A stretch of DNA of 64,000 bases from an uncultured Clostridia bacterium (GTDB lineage: Bacteria > Bacillota > Clostridia > TANB77 > CAG-508). The notes under the pieces are model-generated. The model made no database searches. It was not told where the DNA came from and saw only the letters and a program-made list of their open reading frames with translations. The DNA lies in NCBI GenBank assembly GCA_934149165.1, contig CAKPDY010000002.1, positions 26,024 to 90,023 on the forward strand, written 5' to 3'. Positions 1 through 9,700 of the stretch are shown one piece after another. Both the position numbers and the translations under genes were made by a program. Within the stretch, counting starts at the first letter, position 1. Every line of letters begins with the position of its first letter.

Positions 1-343
1 ATCCACTTTTAATTAATTCTATTTTATCTGTTTCTACTAATTTAATAAAATATGTACTTACTATTCCTACTAAAACAGCAATTATTGAAGTAATTATTAT
101 TACTAAAATTGTTGTTCCAATAATTTTTCTTAACCTTTTAGGTTGTTTCATTTTAGATATTGAAGTTGATATTGTTAAAAAAACGAGAGGTATTATTATT
201 ACGAACATTAAGTTGATATAAATATCGCCAAAAGGTTTCAGCACTACTGCCTTTTCCTTCATTATACATCCTGTTATTGCTCCAATTATTATTGCGACTA
301 ATAGAATAATAGTTTGTTTGTAGTTTTTCCAAATTTTTTGCAT
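1..343 (-). CDS. Dicarboxylate/amino-acid:cation symporter, N-terminal part (cut by window edge)
   Basis: Reading the minus strand from the ATG at 343 gives 114 codons with no stop before the window edge. The start is preceded by a strong GAGGGGGAG ribosome site. A hydrophobic segment at about residues 10-27 is followed by the stretch GDIYINLMFVIIIPLVF and a third hydrophobic segment at about 75-99. The G-D-x-(F/Y)-I-N-L-x-(K/F)-x-x-x-x-P-L-V-F pattern is typical of the DAACS (GltP/DctA, SLC1) family, which couples Na+ or H+ to uptake of glutamate, aspartate or C4-dicarboxylates. The substrate-binding C-terminal half lies outside the window, so substrate cannot be predicted. Family assignment is inference from this N-terminal signature only. 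Confidence 0.75.
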   Translation of the reverse strand, partial: MQKIWKNYKQTIILLVAIIIGAITGCIMKEKAVVLKPFGDIYINLMFVIIIPLVFLTISTSISKMKQPKRLRKIIGTTILVIIITSIIAVLVGIVSTYFIKLVETDKIELIKSG

Positions 344-430
344 TTAAACTCCCCCTCTCAAAATTTTAAATATTGTACAATTAAATTGTCATATATATTA
401 AATCATTTTTGATATAATTTGTAAATAAAT

Positions 431-464
431 AAAAGTGATAAATAAAAAACTATTTACCACTTTT
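431..464 (-). terminator. AT-rich hairpin after ferredoxin gene
   Basis: Arms 431-445 and 450-464 are complementary with one mismatch and enclose a short A-rich loop, just past the ferredoxin stop codon. On the minus strand the second arm runs into a T-rich stretch. It is plausible as an intrinsic terminator, but the stem has few GC pairs. Confidence 0.5.
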
Positions 465-472
465 ATTATTCT

Positions 473-643
473 TTATTCTTCTACAGGTGCACAAACTGGG
501 CAAACTCCAGCACAAGTACCACAACCTATACATGTATCTTTATCTATTATGTATTTATCATCACCTTGTGAAATACAACCAACTGGGCATTCTCCAGCAC
601 AAGCTCCACAGGAAATACATTTATCTGTAATTTTATATGCCAT
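473..643 (-). CDS. Clostridial-type 2[4Fe-4S] ferredoxin
   Basis: A 56-residue protein with two CxxCxxCxxxCP cluster motifs (CISCGACAGECP and CIGCGTCAGVCP), the size and spacing of the classical small clostridial ferredoxin. It is a soluble low-potential one-electron carrier for enzymes such as pyruvate:ferredoxin oxidoreductase or hydrogenase. I chose the ATG at 643 rather than the in-frame GTG at 655, because the ribosome site AAAGGTGGTG lies six bases before this ATG and overlaps the GTG. It follows ricT by about 40 bases on the same strand and a hairpin follows it, so it may be the last gene of the lepB-holB-ricT transcript or have its own promoter. Confidence 0.95.
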   Translation of the reverse strand: MAYKITDKCISCGACAGECPVGCISQGDDKYIIDKDTCIGCGTCAGVCPVCAPVEE

Positions 644-684
644 AATTTTCACCACCTTTCAACAGTGTTTACTTAAATATTAAA

Positions 685-1602
685 TTATATTTCATCTGAA
701 TTATTTTTATTATCCATTTGTTCTAATTTTTCTAATTCTCTTAATTCCTTTAAATGCTCTTTTTCTTCTGGATTCATTTTTTTATTTGAACCATTTTTTA
801 TAATTTGTATATCTTTAGCATTATATTTTTTATAAAAATAATCATCTCCATCTTTGAATTTAACATTCACTTGTTCTTTTAATATTTCCACATTGTCAAC
901 AATTCCTTCACCATCTTCTGTTTTTACAATAGCACCTACTTTAGGAAGTTTTTTTAATTTATCTTCATATACTTCTTGTTCATATTTTAAACAACACATA
1001 AGTCTTCCACAATTCCCAGAAATTTTTGCAGGATTTAAAGATATGTTTTGTTCTTTAGCCATTTTTATAGAAACTGTTTCAAAATTTCCTAAAAAAGAAC
1101 AACAACATAATTCTCTTCCACAAACACCATTTCCACCCATTCTACGTACTTCATCTCTTACACCTATTTGTCGTAATTCAATTCTTGTTTTAAAAATACT
1201 TGCTAAATCTTTTACTAAATCTCTGAAATCTATTCTACCATCTGCTGTAAAATAAAATAAAATTTTGCTACCATCAAATTTGTATTCAACATCTGTTAAA
1301 TTCATATCTAATTTATGTTTTTTTATTTTCTCTGCACATATTTTTAATGCTTCTGGTTCTTTTGCTTTATACATTTCCATATTTTTTATATCTTGATTTG
1401 TGGCAACTCTTATTACTTTTTTTAATGGACTTACTAATTTCTCATTTGGTAATTCTCTTTTGCTAACAACCACTTCCCCTATTTCTTCACCCATTGCTGT
1501 TTCAACAATAACCTTATCACCTATACTTACGTCAAAATCTAATGGATCAAAAAAATAGATTTTTCCTGGTTTTTTAAATCTAACACCTACTATTTTTTTC
1601 AT
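685..1602 (-). CDS. ricT: PSP1-domain regulatory iron-sulfur protein RicT (YaaT)
   Basis: A 305-residue PSP1-domain protein. The core carries the cysteine-rich signatures CGRELCCCSF and CGRLMCCLKYE, which in the Bacillus RicT (YaaT) family help bind iron-sulfur clusters in the RicA-RicF-RicT complex. That complex stimulates RNase Y-dependent mRNA maturation and influences sporulation and competence. The N-terminus (VGVRFKKPGKIYFF) and the acidic C-terminal tail match the family. The ATG at 1602 has the ribosome site GGGAGG and lies inside the last 23 bases of holB, the same holB-yaaT gene order as in Bacillus, which supports both calls. The RicA and RicF partners are not in this window. Confidence 0.93.
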   Translation of the reverse strand: MKKIVGVRFKKPGKIYFFDPLDFDVSIGDKVIVETAMGEEIGEVVVSKRELPNEKLVSPLKKVIRVATNQDIKNMEMYKAKEPEALKICAEKIKKHKLDMNLTDVEYKFDGSKILFYFTADGRIDFRDLVKDLASIFKTRIELRQIGVRDEVRRMGGNGVCGRELCCCSFLGNFETVSIKMAKEQNISLNPAKISGNCGRLMCCLKYEQEVYEDKLKKLPKVGAIVKTEDGEGIVDNVEILKEQVNVKFKDGDDYFYKKYNAKDIQIIKNGSNKKMNPEEKEHLKELRELEKLEQMDNKNNSDEI

Positions 1603-2503
1603 TAATTTCCTCCCATATGTTAAAAAGTAAATAATCTATACTCATATCATAATTACTATTAGCTATTAAACGTTGTTTCGTTTTTTCAACTATTTTTATA
1701 GAATTTATATATTTTAAACTATTTTGAAAATTAGTATGAGCATATTTATATAAAATTACATTTATATATTCTAAATAATTTTCTATATTATCTCTATTTT
1801 TGTATAAAATTTCTGCTGAATTAATAACATTTACTAGATTATTATTAATATTAGAAAATATATTTTCTATTTTAATATAATCTTCTATTTTATCCTTAAT
1901 ACTTAAGCACTTTCCAATACTTCCATCACACATTTTTAAAATATTGTCATTTATTTTTTCAATATTACAATTTTCTTTTAAAAATTTTTGTATTTCAGTA
2001 TTATTTATTTTTTCAAAAACAATTTTCATACATCTTGATTTTATTGTGTTTAGTATTTTACTTTCATTGCTTACTATTAATATAATAACTATATATTCTG
2101 GTGGTTCTTCCAACGTTTTTAATAAACAGTTTTGTGATTCTTTTGTCATTAAATCTGCATCATTTATTACATATATTTTTTTATTAGAATTTACTGGTTT
2201 TTCATATACATTTGATTGCATTTGCCTTACTTGTTCAATTTTTATATTTTTTCCATCTGGTTCTATATATATGTAATTTGGATTGTTGTTACTTGCAAAT
2301 TCTATACAAGATTTACAACTACCACATTCTTCTTCTAAAAAATTTTCACATAAAATCATTTTAGCAAATTGTTCAGCAATAATCTTTTTTCCAATTCCTG
2401 GTTCACCTATGAACATATAGCTATGTAAAATTGTATTGTTTTGTATTGATTTAGATAGTGTTTTTTTTACATTATCATTTCCAATTATATTATTAAAACT
2501 CAT
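1580..2503 (-). CDS. holB: DNA polymerase III delta-prime subunit
   Basis: A 307-residue AAA+ clamp-loader subunit. Walker A is GEPGIGKK at about residues 33-40. A four-cysteine zinc knuckle (C-E-N-F-L-E-E-E-C-G-S-C-K-S-C) follows at about 52-66, then ESQNCLLKTLEEPPE and an SRC sensor motif. Together these identify the delta-prime subunit, which works with tau/gamma and delta to load the beta clamp at replication forks. The second half is diverged and lysine/asparagine-rich, as is usual in AT-rich clostridia. It sits 18 bases after lepB and overlaps ricT, so translation of the three genes is probably coupled. The ATG start follows GGCGGTG. Confidence 0.93.
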   Translation of the reverse strand: MSFNNIIGNDNVKKTLSKSIQNNTILHSYMFIGEPGIGKKIIAEQFAKMILCENFLEEECGSCKSCIEFASNNNPNYIYIEPDGKNIKIEQVRQMQSNVYEKPVNSNKKIYVINDADLMTKESQNCLLKTLEEPPEYIVIILIVSNESKILNTIKSRCMKIVFEKINNTEIQKFLKENCNIEKINDNILKMCDGSIGKCLSIKDKIEDYIKIENIFSNINNNLVNVINSAEILYKNRDNIENYLEYINVILYKYAHTNFQNSLKYINSIKIVEKTKQRLIANSNYDMSIDYLLFNIWEEINEKNSRC

Positions 2504-2521
2504 AAGTTCACCGCCTAAAAA

Positions 2522-3166
2522 TTATTTTAATCCACTTATTTTATTTAATGGCCAAAATCTAAATACAGCTATACTTTCGATTCTTTCTAAAGGAATACAG
2601 CCAAATCTTCTACTATCTGTAGATTCTCCCCTATTATCACCTAATAAATATAATGTGTTTTCTGGAACAATAATATCTACAAATAGTCCTTGTAAATCTT
2701 CTGTTACAACTTGTTCTTGTAAATAATCTTCTTGTAATTTTTCACCATTTATATAAACACTTCCATCTTTAATTTGAACATGTTCACCTGGCAAGCCTAT
2801 TACTCTTTTTATATAACTTGTTTTTCCAATTTCAAGTATATAATAACCAAATTTTACAATTAAATCATCTGGATTATATTCATATACTGCTACCGGATTT
2901 TCATAATCTACATGTTCAATATCTATATATCTCTGTGTTGGTGCTTCAAATGTAACTATATCTCCTCTTTTTGGCATTTTATTAAAAGTTCTTCCCCATC
3001 TATTTAGCCATAATCTTTCATTTTGTTTAAGTGTTGGAAACATTGAGGATTGTTGAACTTTTGTTGGAACTCCTATAAATGTTTTTATTAGAAGTACAAT
3101 TATAACTGCTATAATTATACAATACACCCATTCCATTATTTCTTTAGCCTTACTTTTATTTCCCAT
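2522..3166 (-). CDS. lepB: Signal peptidase I
   Basis: A 214-residue S26 signal peptidase with one N-terminal membrane segment (about residues 12-30) and an extracytoplasmic catalytic domain. The serine nucleophile is in the SSMFPT motif (Ser41) and the general-base lysine is in YIKRVIGLPGE (Lys120). The conserved GDNRGESTDSRRFG box is near the C-terminus. It removes signal peptides from secreted preproteins at the outer face of the membrane. It lies 120 bases after walK, beyond a strong terminator, and 18 bases before holB. The ATG at 3166 follows GAAAGGAAG. Length and motif order are normal. Confidence 0.95.
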   Translation of the reverse strand: MGNKSKAKEIMEWVYCIIIAVIIVLLIKTFIGVPTKVQQSSMFPTLKQNERLWLNRWGRTFNKMPKRGDIVTFEAPTQRYIDIEHVDYENPVAVYEYNPDDLIVKFGYYILEIGKTSYIKRVIGLPGEHVQIKDGSVYINGEKLQEDYLQEQVVTEDLQGLFVDIIVPENTLYLLGDNRGESTDSRRFGCIPLERIESIAVFRFWPLNKISGLK

Positions 3167-3258
3167 TTGTTAAGACTTCCTTTCTATTACAATTTTTACA
3201 ATAATTATAAAAATTATATAATAAAATATTTTTTTTTTCAAGTATTTTGGTAAAAGTT

Positions 3259-3280
3259 AAGGAACCCATTTGGGTTCCTT
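3259..3280 (-). terminator. Intrinsic terminator after walK
   Basis: A perfect ten-base-pair stem (AAGGAACCCA paired with TGGGTTCCTT) with a two-base centre lies a few bases past the walK stop codon. It is unusually GC-rich for this sequence. It separates walRK from the lepB-holB-ricT group. Confidence 0.7.
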
Positions 3281-3285
3281 TATTC

Positions 3286-4680
3286 TTATTTTTTTGTAGG
3301 TATACGAATAACTACTTCTGTTCCTTTACCCACTTCACTTTTTATATCTATACTTCCATTATTTTGATTTAAAATTTCCTTTGCAATTGACAAACCAAGA
3401 CCAGTTCCTCCAAGTTCTCTTGAACGTGCTTTATCAACCCTATAAAATCTTTCAAAAATTCTTGATAAATCTTCTTCTGGAATTCCAAGTCCATTATCAA
3501 TAATTTTTATATATGCATCATTATATACAAATCCAACATATATTTTTATAGTTCCATTTTCCTTTGTATATTTAATACTATTTGTTAATATATTAAGCAC
3601 TACTCTTTCTATTCCAGATTTATCTGCATACACTAGAGGAACATTTGCAGTAACTAAATTTTCAACTTTATGGTGTTTTTTAGATATTTCAATTTCAAGC
3701 TTTTCTTGGCATTTTTTTACTAACTCTCCTAAATCAAACTCTGTTTTTTCAGGTTTAATTTTGTTATTATCATATTTTGATAATGATAATAAATCTGTAA
3801 CTAATTTAGCCATTCTTCTTGCTTCAGATGCAATTACATTTAAAAATTTGTTTCGTGTTACATCATCATATTCACCTTCTAATAAAGTGTCTACATATCC
3901 CATTATAGATGTAATTGGTGTTTTTAATTCATGTGATACATCTGCAACAAATTCTTTACGCATATTATCTAATTTAACATGTTCTGTAATATCTTGCACA
4001 ACTGCAATTACCCCTGCTGTTTTTTTATTGTAATCCTTATATGGCACAAATAATAAATTAATATATTTATCATCAATGTGTATTTTTTTATCTGATGAAG
4101 TCCAATCTTCAAGATATATTATTTTTTCTAAATTAATATCTACATTAAATTTTGAAAAAACTTTGTCAAAATCATTATCATCTTGTGTTAAATTTAGTAA
4201 TTTTTCTGCCGCTAAATTTTTATGTGTAACTTCACCTTCTAAATTAAAAGCAATAATCCCATCTGTCATATACAATAATATTGTTTCAATTTGCTTTTTT
4301 TGCCTGTCTACATCTTTTAAATGTTCACGTATTTCTAATGTTGCTTCATCAAATGCATACATAAACTCATCTCTTGCCTTATCTTTTTCTCCTATTAATT
4401 TTAGTTGAGTTTGTTCACCTGTAACAACTTTTCCAGCATCTTTAATTATATTTACCATTGTTTTCTTTATTATATTATCTAATATTTTTGAAGATATAAG
4501 AGTTACACCTATGAAAATAAAAATTGAAATACATAAATATTTTTTTGTTATACCTATTATTTCATTACTATTTGTAATATTTGCTATATTACTTACATAT
4601 AAAAGCCATATTCCACTTATTAATATTAATCCTACTATTATAAAAATAAATGTTAATTTATTTTTAAGTGATTTCGTCAT
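3286..4680 (-). CDS. walK: WalK/PhoR-type sensor histidine kinase
   Basis: A 464-residue membrane sensor kinase. Two membrane segments (about 10-30 and 47-66) enclose only about 16 external residues, so it lacks the large extracytoplasmic PAS domain of Bacillus WalK. Then come a HAMP-like linker, a PAS domain (about 125-235), HisKA with the phospho-accepting His250 in DVSHELKTP, and HATPase_c with IDNGLGIPEEDLSRIFERF and GGTGLGLSIAKEI. It presumably phosphorylates the WalR-type regulator encoded 50 bases upstream on the same transcript and so controls cell-wall turnover. The short external loop suggests sensing through the membrane or cytosolic PAS. PhoR is the main alternative name. Confidence 0.85.
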   Translation of the reverse strand: MTKSLKNKLTFIFIIVGLILISGIWLLYVSNIANITNSNEIIGITKKYLCISIFIFIGVTLISSKILDNIIKKTMVNIIKDAGKVVTGEQTQLKLIGEKDKARDEFMYAFDEATLEIREHLKDVDRQKKQIETILLYMTDGIIAFNLEGEVTHKNLAAEKLLNLTQDDNDFDKVFSKFNVDINLEKIIYLEDWTSSDKKIHIDDKYINLLFVPYKDYNKKTAGVIAVVQDITEHVKLDNMRKEFVADVSHELKTPITSIMGYVDTLLEGEYDDVTRNKFLNVIASEARRMAKLVTDLLSLSKYDNNKIKPEKTEFDLGELVKKCQEKLEIEISKKHHKVENLVTANVPLVYADKSGIERVVLNILTNSIKYTKENGTIKIYVGFVYNDAYIKIIDNGLGIPEEDLSRIFERFYRVDKARSRELGGTGLGLSIAKEILNQNNGSIDIKSEVGKGTEVVIRIPTKK

Positions 4681-4730
4681 ATTGCTCCCTCTTTCATTTA
4701 TTTTCTATTTCATATATTATAAATATATAT

Positions 4731-5489
4731 CTATTCTTCTTTATAATTAGATATATAATATCCAACACCTCTTTTAGTAACTAATATTTTAGGGTTAGAT
4801 GTGTCTAATTCTATTTTCTCTCTTATTCTTCTTACAGTAACATCTACAGTTCTTATATCACCATAATATTCATATCCCCAAACCTTTTCTAATAATACTT
4901 CTCTAGTTATTACTTGACCTGGTTGTTTTGCCAAATATTTTAAAACTTCAAATTCTCTCAAAGTTAAGTCTATTACATTTCCTCTTACTTTCACTTCGAA
5001 TTTATCTAAATTTAAAACTAAATCACCCACTTCTAATTTATTTGCATTACTTTCTTCAACAATTGGCTCTTCCTTAGGTAACTCAACTGTTTCAGATGTT
5101 ATTTCAAGTTTTCTAAGATTTGCCTTAACTCTTGCTATTAATTCCCTTACACTAAATGGTTTTGTAATATAATCATCTGCTCCTAATTCTAGTCCTAATA
5201 TTTTGTCTATCTCCTCATCTTTCGCAGATAACATTAATATTGGTATATTTAAACTATGTCTTATTCTTTTACAAACAGTTAATCCGTCCATTCTAGGTAG
5301 CATTATATCTAATAAAATTAAGTCTGGCTTTTTCTGTAATGCTATTTTTACTCCTTCTTCTCCATCATATGCTTCTAAAGTATTATATCCTTCTTTTTGC
5401 AAATTATATACTAAAATATCTACAATTGGTTTTTCATCATCAACTATTAATATTGTTCTCTTTTGTTTTGGCTTAATAAATTCATCCAT
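4731..5489 (-). CDS. walR: WalR/YycF-type OmpR-family response regulator
   Basis: A 252-residue regulator. The receiver domain (about 12-125) has the acidic pair DD at 17-18, the phospho-acceptor Asp61 in LILLDIMLPRMDG and the Lys of the TKPF motif. An OmpR/PhoB winged-helix domain (about 150-250) carries DLTLREFEVLKYLA and a C-terminal RGVGYYI wing. Sequence such as SAKDEEIDKILGLELGADDYITKPFS is closest in style to WalR, the essential cell-wall regulator. A 25-residue glutamate-rich linker joins the domains. It is followed 50 bases later by its kinase. The start follows GGAGAGG and lies downstream of a sigma-A-like promoter. Confidence 0.9.
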   Translation of the reverse strand: MDEFIKPKQKRTILIVDDEKPIVDILVYNLQKEGYNTLEAYDGEEGVKIALQKKPDLILLDIMLPRMDGLTVCKRIRHSLNIPILMLSAKDEEIDKILGLELGADDYITKPFSVRELIARVKANLRKLEITSETVELPKEEPIVEESNANKLEVGDLVLNLDKFEVKVRGNVIDLTLREFEVLKYLAKQPGQVITREVLLEKVWGYEYYGDIRTVDVTVRRIREKIELDTSNPKILVTKRGVGYYISNYKEE

Positions 5490-5526
5490 TAAAAAAGCAC
5501 CTCTCCTTTTAATGTTTATATTCTTA

Positions 5527-5555
5527 TTTATATCATATTATTTCCCATTTCACAA
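5527..5555 (-). promoter_or_regulatory. Sigma-A-like promoter for walRK
   Basis: On the minus strand TTGTGA (5555-5550) and TATAAA (5532-5527) are separated by exactly 17 bases and point at walR, with about 30 bases of leader after the expected start point. Confidence 0.55.
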
Positions 5556-5596
5556 GATTTAATTTTAATTATTTCTTTATTTAATACTTTTTATTG

Positions 5597-5615
5597 TAGA
5601 GTAGGCTAAAAGTAA
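5597..5615. repeat. Terminator-associated repeat, copy 1
   Basis: The 19-mer TAGAGTAGGCTAAAAGTAA matches 52862-52880 at 18 of 19 positions. The T-rich bases before it are also similar in both places. In both copies a long hairpin follows directly on the plus side. Origin unknown; see findings. Confidence 0.55.
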
Positions 5616-5654
5616 AAAATGTACAGCTAATTTTTTATTAGCTGCACATTTTTT
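5614..5654. terminator. Bidirectional hairpin terminator
   Basis: Arms 5614-5631 and 5637-5654 pair over 18 positions with one mismatch and are bounded by runs of A and T on both sides. It ends the minus-strand gene at 5671-6669 and lies upstream of walR. Confidence 0.75.
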
Positions 5655-5670
5655 ATATTAAACATTTTTA

Positions 5671-6669
5671 TTAACGATCTATATCATCTATATCTGCCTT
5701 TTGAAGATTTGTAAGAATAGGTTTATTATATTTTTCAGTTTTTGCACATTTTCTTTCTATACTACCATTACTATCCATTATATAATCTGTATTTATAGTA
5801 TGCCATATAGAATTTCCCATTTTACATCCAAATTTTACAATTTCATCTTTACTTGCATTAGCTTTTTTCCACTCATCTTCTGTTTTATATTCATTCATAC
5901 AAAAAACTAAATCTAAAAAATCTTTCATTCCAGTTTTGTCTGTTTCTTTATAATCTTTTTTACCATACATAATTCCATTTAAAATAATTCCATCACCTGT
6001 ATATGCAAAATTATCCTTCAATCGAAAATCTTTATTTAGATAATTTCCATCTGCATATGCATATTTAATTTTTCCCTTTATTATTTTATCTGCCATTTCT
6101 TTTAAATCACCTGAAAGTACATATTCAACAACTTCACATTCTGCTTCCTGTTTTTTTAATTCATCTTCATATGTTATATTTTTTTTGGTATTAATTTCAT
6201 CAATACATTTAACATTTGCATAAAATTCCGCAAACCTTTCTCTCTCATCTTTTTCGCATTTTACAAATTTCGCTTTTTCATCTTCAATTATATTAAATTC
6301 ATATTTTTCTGATTCATCTTCAACTGCCATAGTTATATTATTTTGATTTTGTATTATTTCATGATTTTTTATAGCTTTGTTTCCTGCTACTAATGATGAT
6401 GCTAACACCGTACTAAATAATACTGCTGCCATTCTTCTTCTTAATATATACTTTTTTGCATTTTTTGATTTTTTTATTGTCTTATTTTTTGAGATAGTTA
6501 ATTTGCTTTTTTTCATATTTTCTATTTCAAGTTCTCTTTTTCTTTCTCCTAACATTCTTCTAGGTTGCTCACTATACATTTTTAATTCTTTTCCTGACAT
6601 ATCATTTGTATTTTTAGGAATAATGTCATATTTGCATTCAAAAGTATTTAAATCTTTTAAATCTTTCAT
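5671..6669 (-). CDS. Uncharacterised single-pass membrane-anchored protein
   Basis: A 332-residue protein I do not recognise. Residues 1-75 are highly charged and lysine/arginine-rich (RRMLGERKRELEIE). One hydrophobic segment follows at about 80-96 after an RRR cluster (MAAVLFSTVLASSLVAG), so the remaining 230 residues are probably outside the cytoplasm. That region is rich in Lys, Glu and Asp and contains several cysteines. The layout resembles large cytosolic-tail, single-pass clostridial proteins of unknown function. The ATG follows GAAGGGGGAAATT, a good promoter lies upstream, and a strong terminator follows, so it is a single-gene transcript. No catalytic motif is visible. Confidence 0.6.
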   Translation of the reverse strand: MKDLKDLNTFECKYDIIPKNTNDMSGKELKMYSEQPRRMLGERKRELEIENMKKSKLTISKNKTIKKSKNAKKYILRRRMAAVLFSTVLASSLVAGNKAIKNHEIIQNQNNITMAVEDESEKYEFNIIEDEKAKFVKCEKDERERFAEFYANVKCIDEINTKKNITYEDELKKQEAECEVVEYVLSGDLKEMADKIIKGKIKYAYADGNYLNKDFRLKDNFAYTGDGIILNGIMYGKKDYKETDKTGMKDFLDLVFCMNEYKTEDEWKKANASKDEIVKFGCKMGNSIWHTINTDYIMDSNGSIERKCAKTEKYNKPILTNLQKADIDDIDR

Positions 6670-6695
6670 ATAATTTCCCCCTTCATATATTCCTA

Positions 6696-6724
6696 ATTAT
6701 ACCATATTTACATAATTTAGTCAA
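6696..6724 (-). promoter_or_regulatory. Strong extended -10 promoter for the 5671-6669 gene
   Basis: On the minus strand TTGACT (6724-6719) and TATAAT (6701-6696) are separated by 17 bases, with TGG immediately before the -10 box (extended -10). It lies in the 59-base gap after the glucan-synthase-like gene. Confidence 0.75.
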
Positions 6725-6728
6725 TTTA

Positions 6729-9700
6729 TTACATAAAAATCTCGATTTCATTAACATTACCATCTGGATTTAATTTTATTTTTTTATCTTCAACTTCAAT
6801 ACCATTTAATATAACTTTTTCGACTGTATTAGTTCTTCCATTTGGATTTTTAACCTTTATGTTATATATACTTTCTCCATATTTATATCTTATACTATAC
6901 TCCTTCCATTCACTTGAAATTGATGGCGAAAAATCTATATAACCATTTTCAATGTTCAAACCTAAAATATATTTAATTCCCGCAATATACATCCAACTAC
7001 TTGAACCTGTATACCAAGTCCAACCACCTCTTCCTGCTAAATTACCGCACACCATATACATCAGCAGGAATTACATATGGTTCTACTTTATATTTCATAG
7101 CTGAATTTTTTGTTTTTGAATGTTCTATTGGATTAATCATTCTAAAAAATTCAACAGCTTTATCCCCAAAACCTAGTAGTGCTTCTGCAATTATTACCCA
7201 AATAGCAGCATGTGTGTATTGCCCACCATTTTCTCTTGTCCCAGGAATATATGCCTTAATATATCCTGGTTCTAAATTTCCTTTATCAAAAGGAGGATCC
7301 AACAATTTTATTATTCCATTTTCTTTATCCAATAAATGATTTTCTAAACTTTCCATTGAAATGAATTTCTTATCATTATCAGCCATATTAGAAATTACAC
7401 ACCAACTCTGTGCTATACTATCTATTTTACATTCATCATTTTGAATACTTCCAAGTACACTTCCATTATCCATAAATGCACGCTTAAACCATCTTCCATC
7501 CCATGCATTTGTGTTTAATGATTTTTTTAATTTTTGAATAATTTGTTTATATTCTTCTGATTTTTTATTTTCTTGTATATTCAATTTATTTTCCATATAT
7601 TCACATATATCAGAAAATTTTACTAATACATTGCACAAGAAAAATCCTAACCAAACACTTTCACCTTTTCCTTTATTTCCAACAGTGCTAAATCCATCGT
7701 TCCAATCACCTGAGCCAATTTTAGGCAAACCATTTTCCCCAAAATTTAATGATTTTTCAATAGCACTTATACAATGTTCATATATAGTTGCCTTCTTATC
7801 ACTTGGCAAATACAAATCATATTTTTCATCAACACCATCTTCTAAAACTTTTCCATCTAAATAATATGTTTCTACATCTAATACACTATAATCACCAGTC
7901 ATTTGAATATAATCTGCTGTTACAAAAGGTAGCCATAATAAGTCATCTGAAAATTTTGTTCTAATTCCTCTATTTGTTTCATCATGCCACCAATGTTCAA
8001 CATCTCCTTCTATAAATTGATGCTTACTATGCTTTATTATTTGATTTCTTGTCATTTCTGGATTTAAATATTTTACACTTAAACTATCTTGTAATTGATC
8101 CCTATAACCGGAATGCTCCTCCTGATTGATAAAAACCTGTTCTAGCTAATAATCTTGATGTAATAGTTTGATACATAATCCAACCGTTTAACATTATATT
8201 CATTGATTCAACAGGTGTTTCTACTTGAACATTATTTAATAAATCAGACCAATACTTTCTAATTAATTCATTTTCATGATTACAATTATTTAAATTACTA
8301 TATTTATAAGATAAATCCTGACATTCTATTTTATTTTCACCTGCTCCTAAAATTATAGATATTTCTTTATTTTCTAAAGATTCCAATTCAATATCTAATT
8401 GAATTACAATTATATTAGGTCTTTTTCCTAATGTTTTATTACTAAAATTATCTAATTCTAAACCATATGGATTACTAATATTTCCATCTCCAAAAAATTC
8501 ATCTCTATTTCCTGTATATGACTTAATTTTTTCACTGCTAGATACAAAAATAATATCTTTATAATCTGTATTTACCATATTATTGGCAAAAATTGTATTT
8601 GAATTTTTATTAAATTCAATATTTATAAATTCATTTGTTTTTATTTCATCTTCACCTAATACAGGTTTCACATAATATATTAGTTTGATTCTTCTACGTC
8701 TTGGAGTTGAGTTTTTTAATCTTAGAATTTGAATTTTAGCACTATCTTCTTTTGGAACAAAAACCTCTAATTCTTGTTCAATTCCACAACTTGAATGCTT
8801 AAATTTGGAATATCCAAAACCATAAGTTACATAATAATCATTATTATCTGGCATTGGATTATACCCAATAGACCATACCTTTTGGCTTTCTTCATCTTTT
8901 AAATATATAGCTTCTGACGGAATATCTAATATTTGATTGTTAGACCACGCAGAAACTCTATTTAATCTACAATTTTTATACCATGAATATCCACCATATG
9001 ATTCTGTTACCAATGTTCCAAATTTGTCATTTGCCATAATATTACTCCATATAGTTGGTGTATTATTTTCTTTATTTATCCTTAAACAATATTCCTTTCC
9101 ATCTTGTGAAAATCCACCATATTCATTATAATATAATAAACTATTACTATTTAATTGATTTTCCACTTTTGGTTCATTTAACAATTCTATTTTTTCATTA
9201 TTTTTTTCTGTATATATTTTAGGAATACCATCTTCTATATCATTTAATTGCAAATTCAAGTTCCCATTTTGTGCATCTAATACTATTTTAGAATATAATG
9301 AAATAATTTTTTTATCTTCTTTTTTTATGTTACTTAATACATATATTCCACCTTTTGTATTTAACATATATTCAAGTCCTTTATTTGAAATAATATTATG
9401 AATTCCCTCATTTACATATGTGTCATAATTTCCTTTTTCTTCATTTAAAATTACCAAATCAAATTTTATATTTTTTGTTCTATAATATTCATATGCTTTT
9501 ACTAAATCTTCAATAATATCTATATCATTTATATTTTTTATTTTAACAAAAATTATTGGTAAATCTCCAGAAATTCCAAATTTCCATAATTCGTTAATAG
9601 AGTATATTTTATTTTCCATATTTTGTGAATCTTTATAAACATTTATATTACTTCCTAAAATAAATGTTAATAATTTTTGATATACATTTAATTCATTTTC

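Noticed and set aside
435..683. Plus-strand frame over the ferredoxin gene
   Set aside because: It is the antisense of two repeated cysteine motifs and has no ribosome site; the minus-strand ferredoxin explains it.
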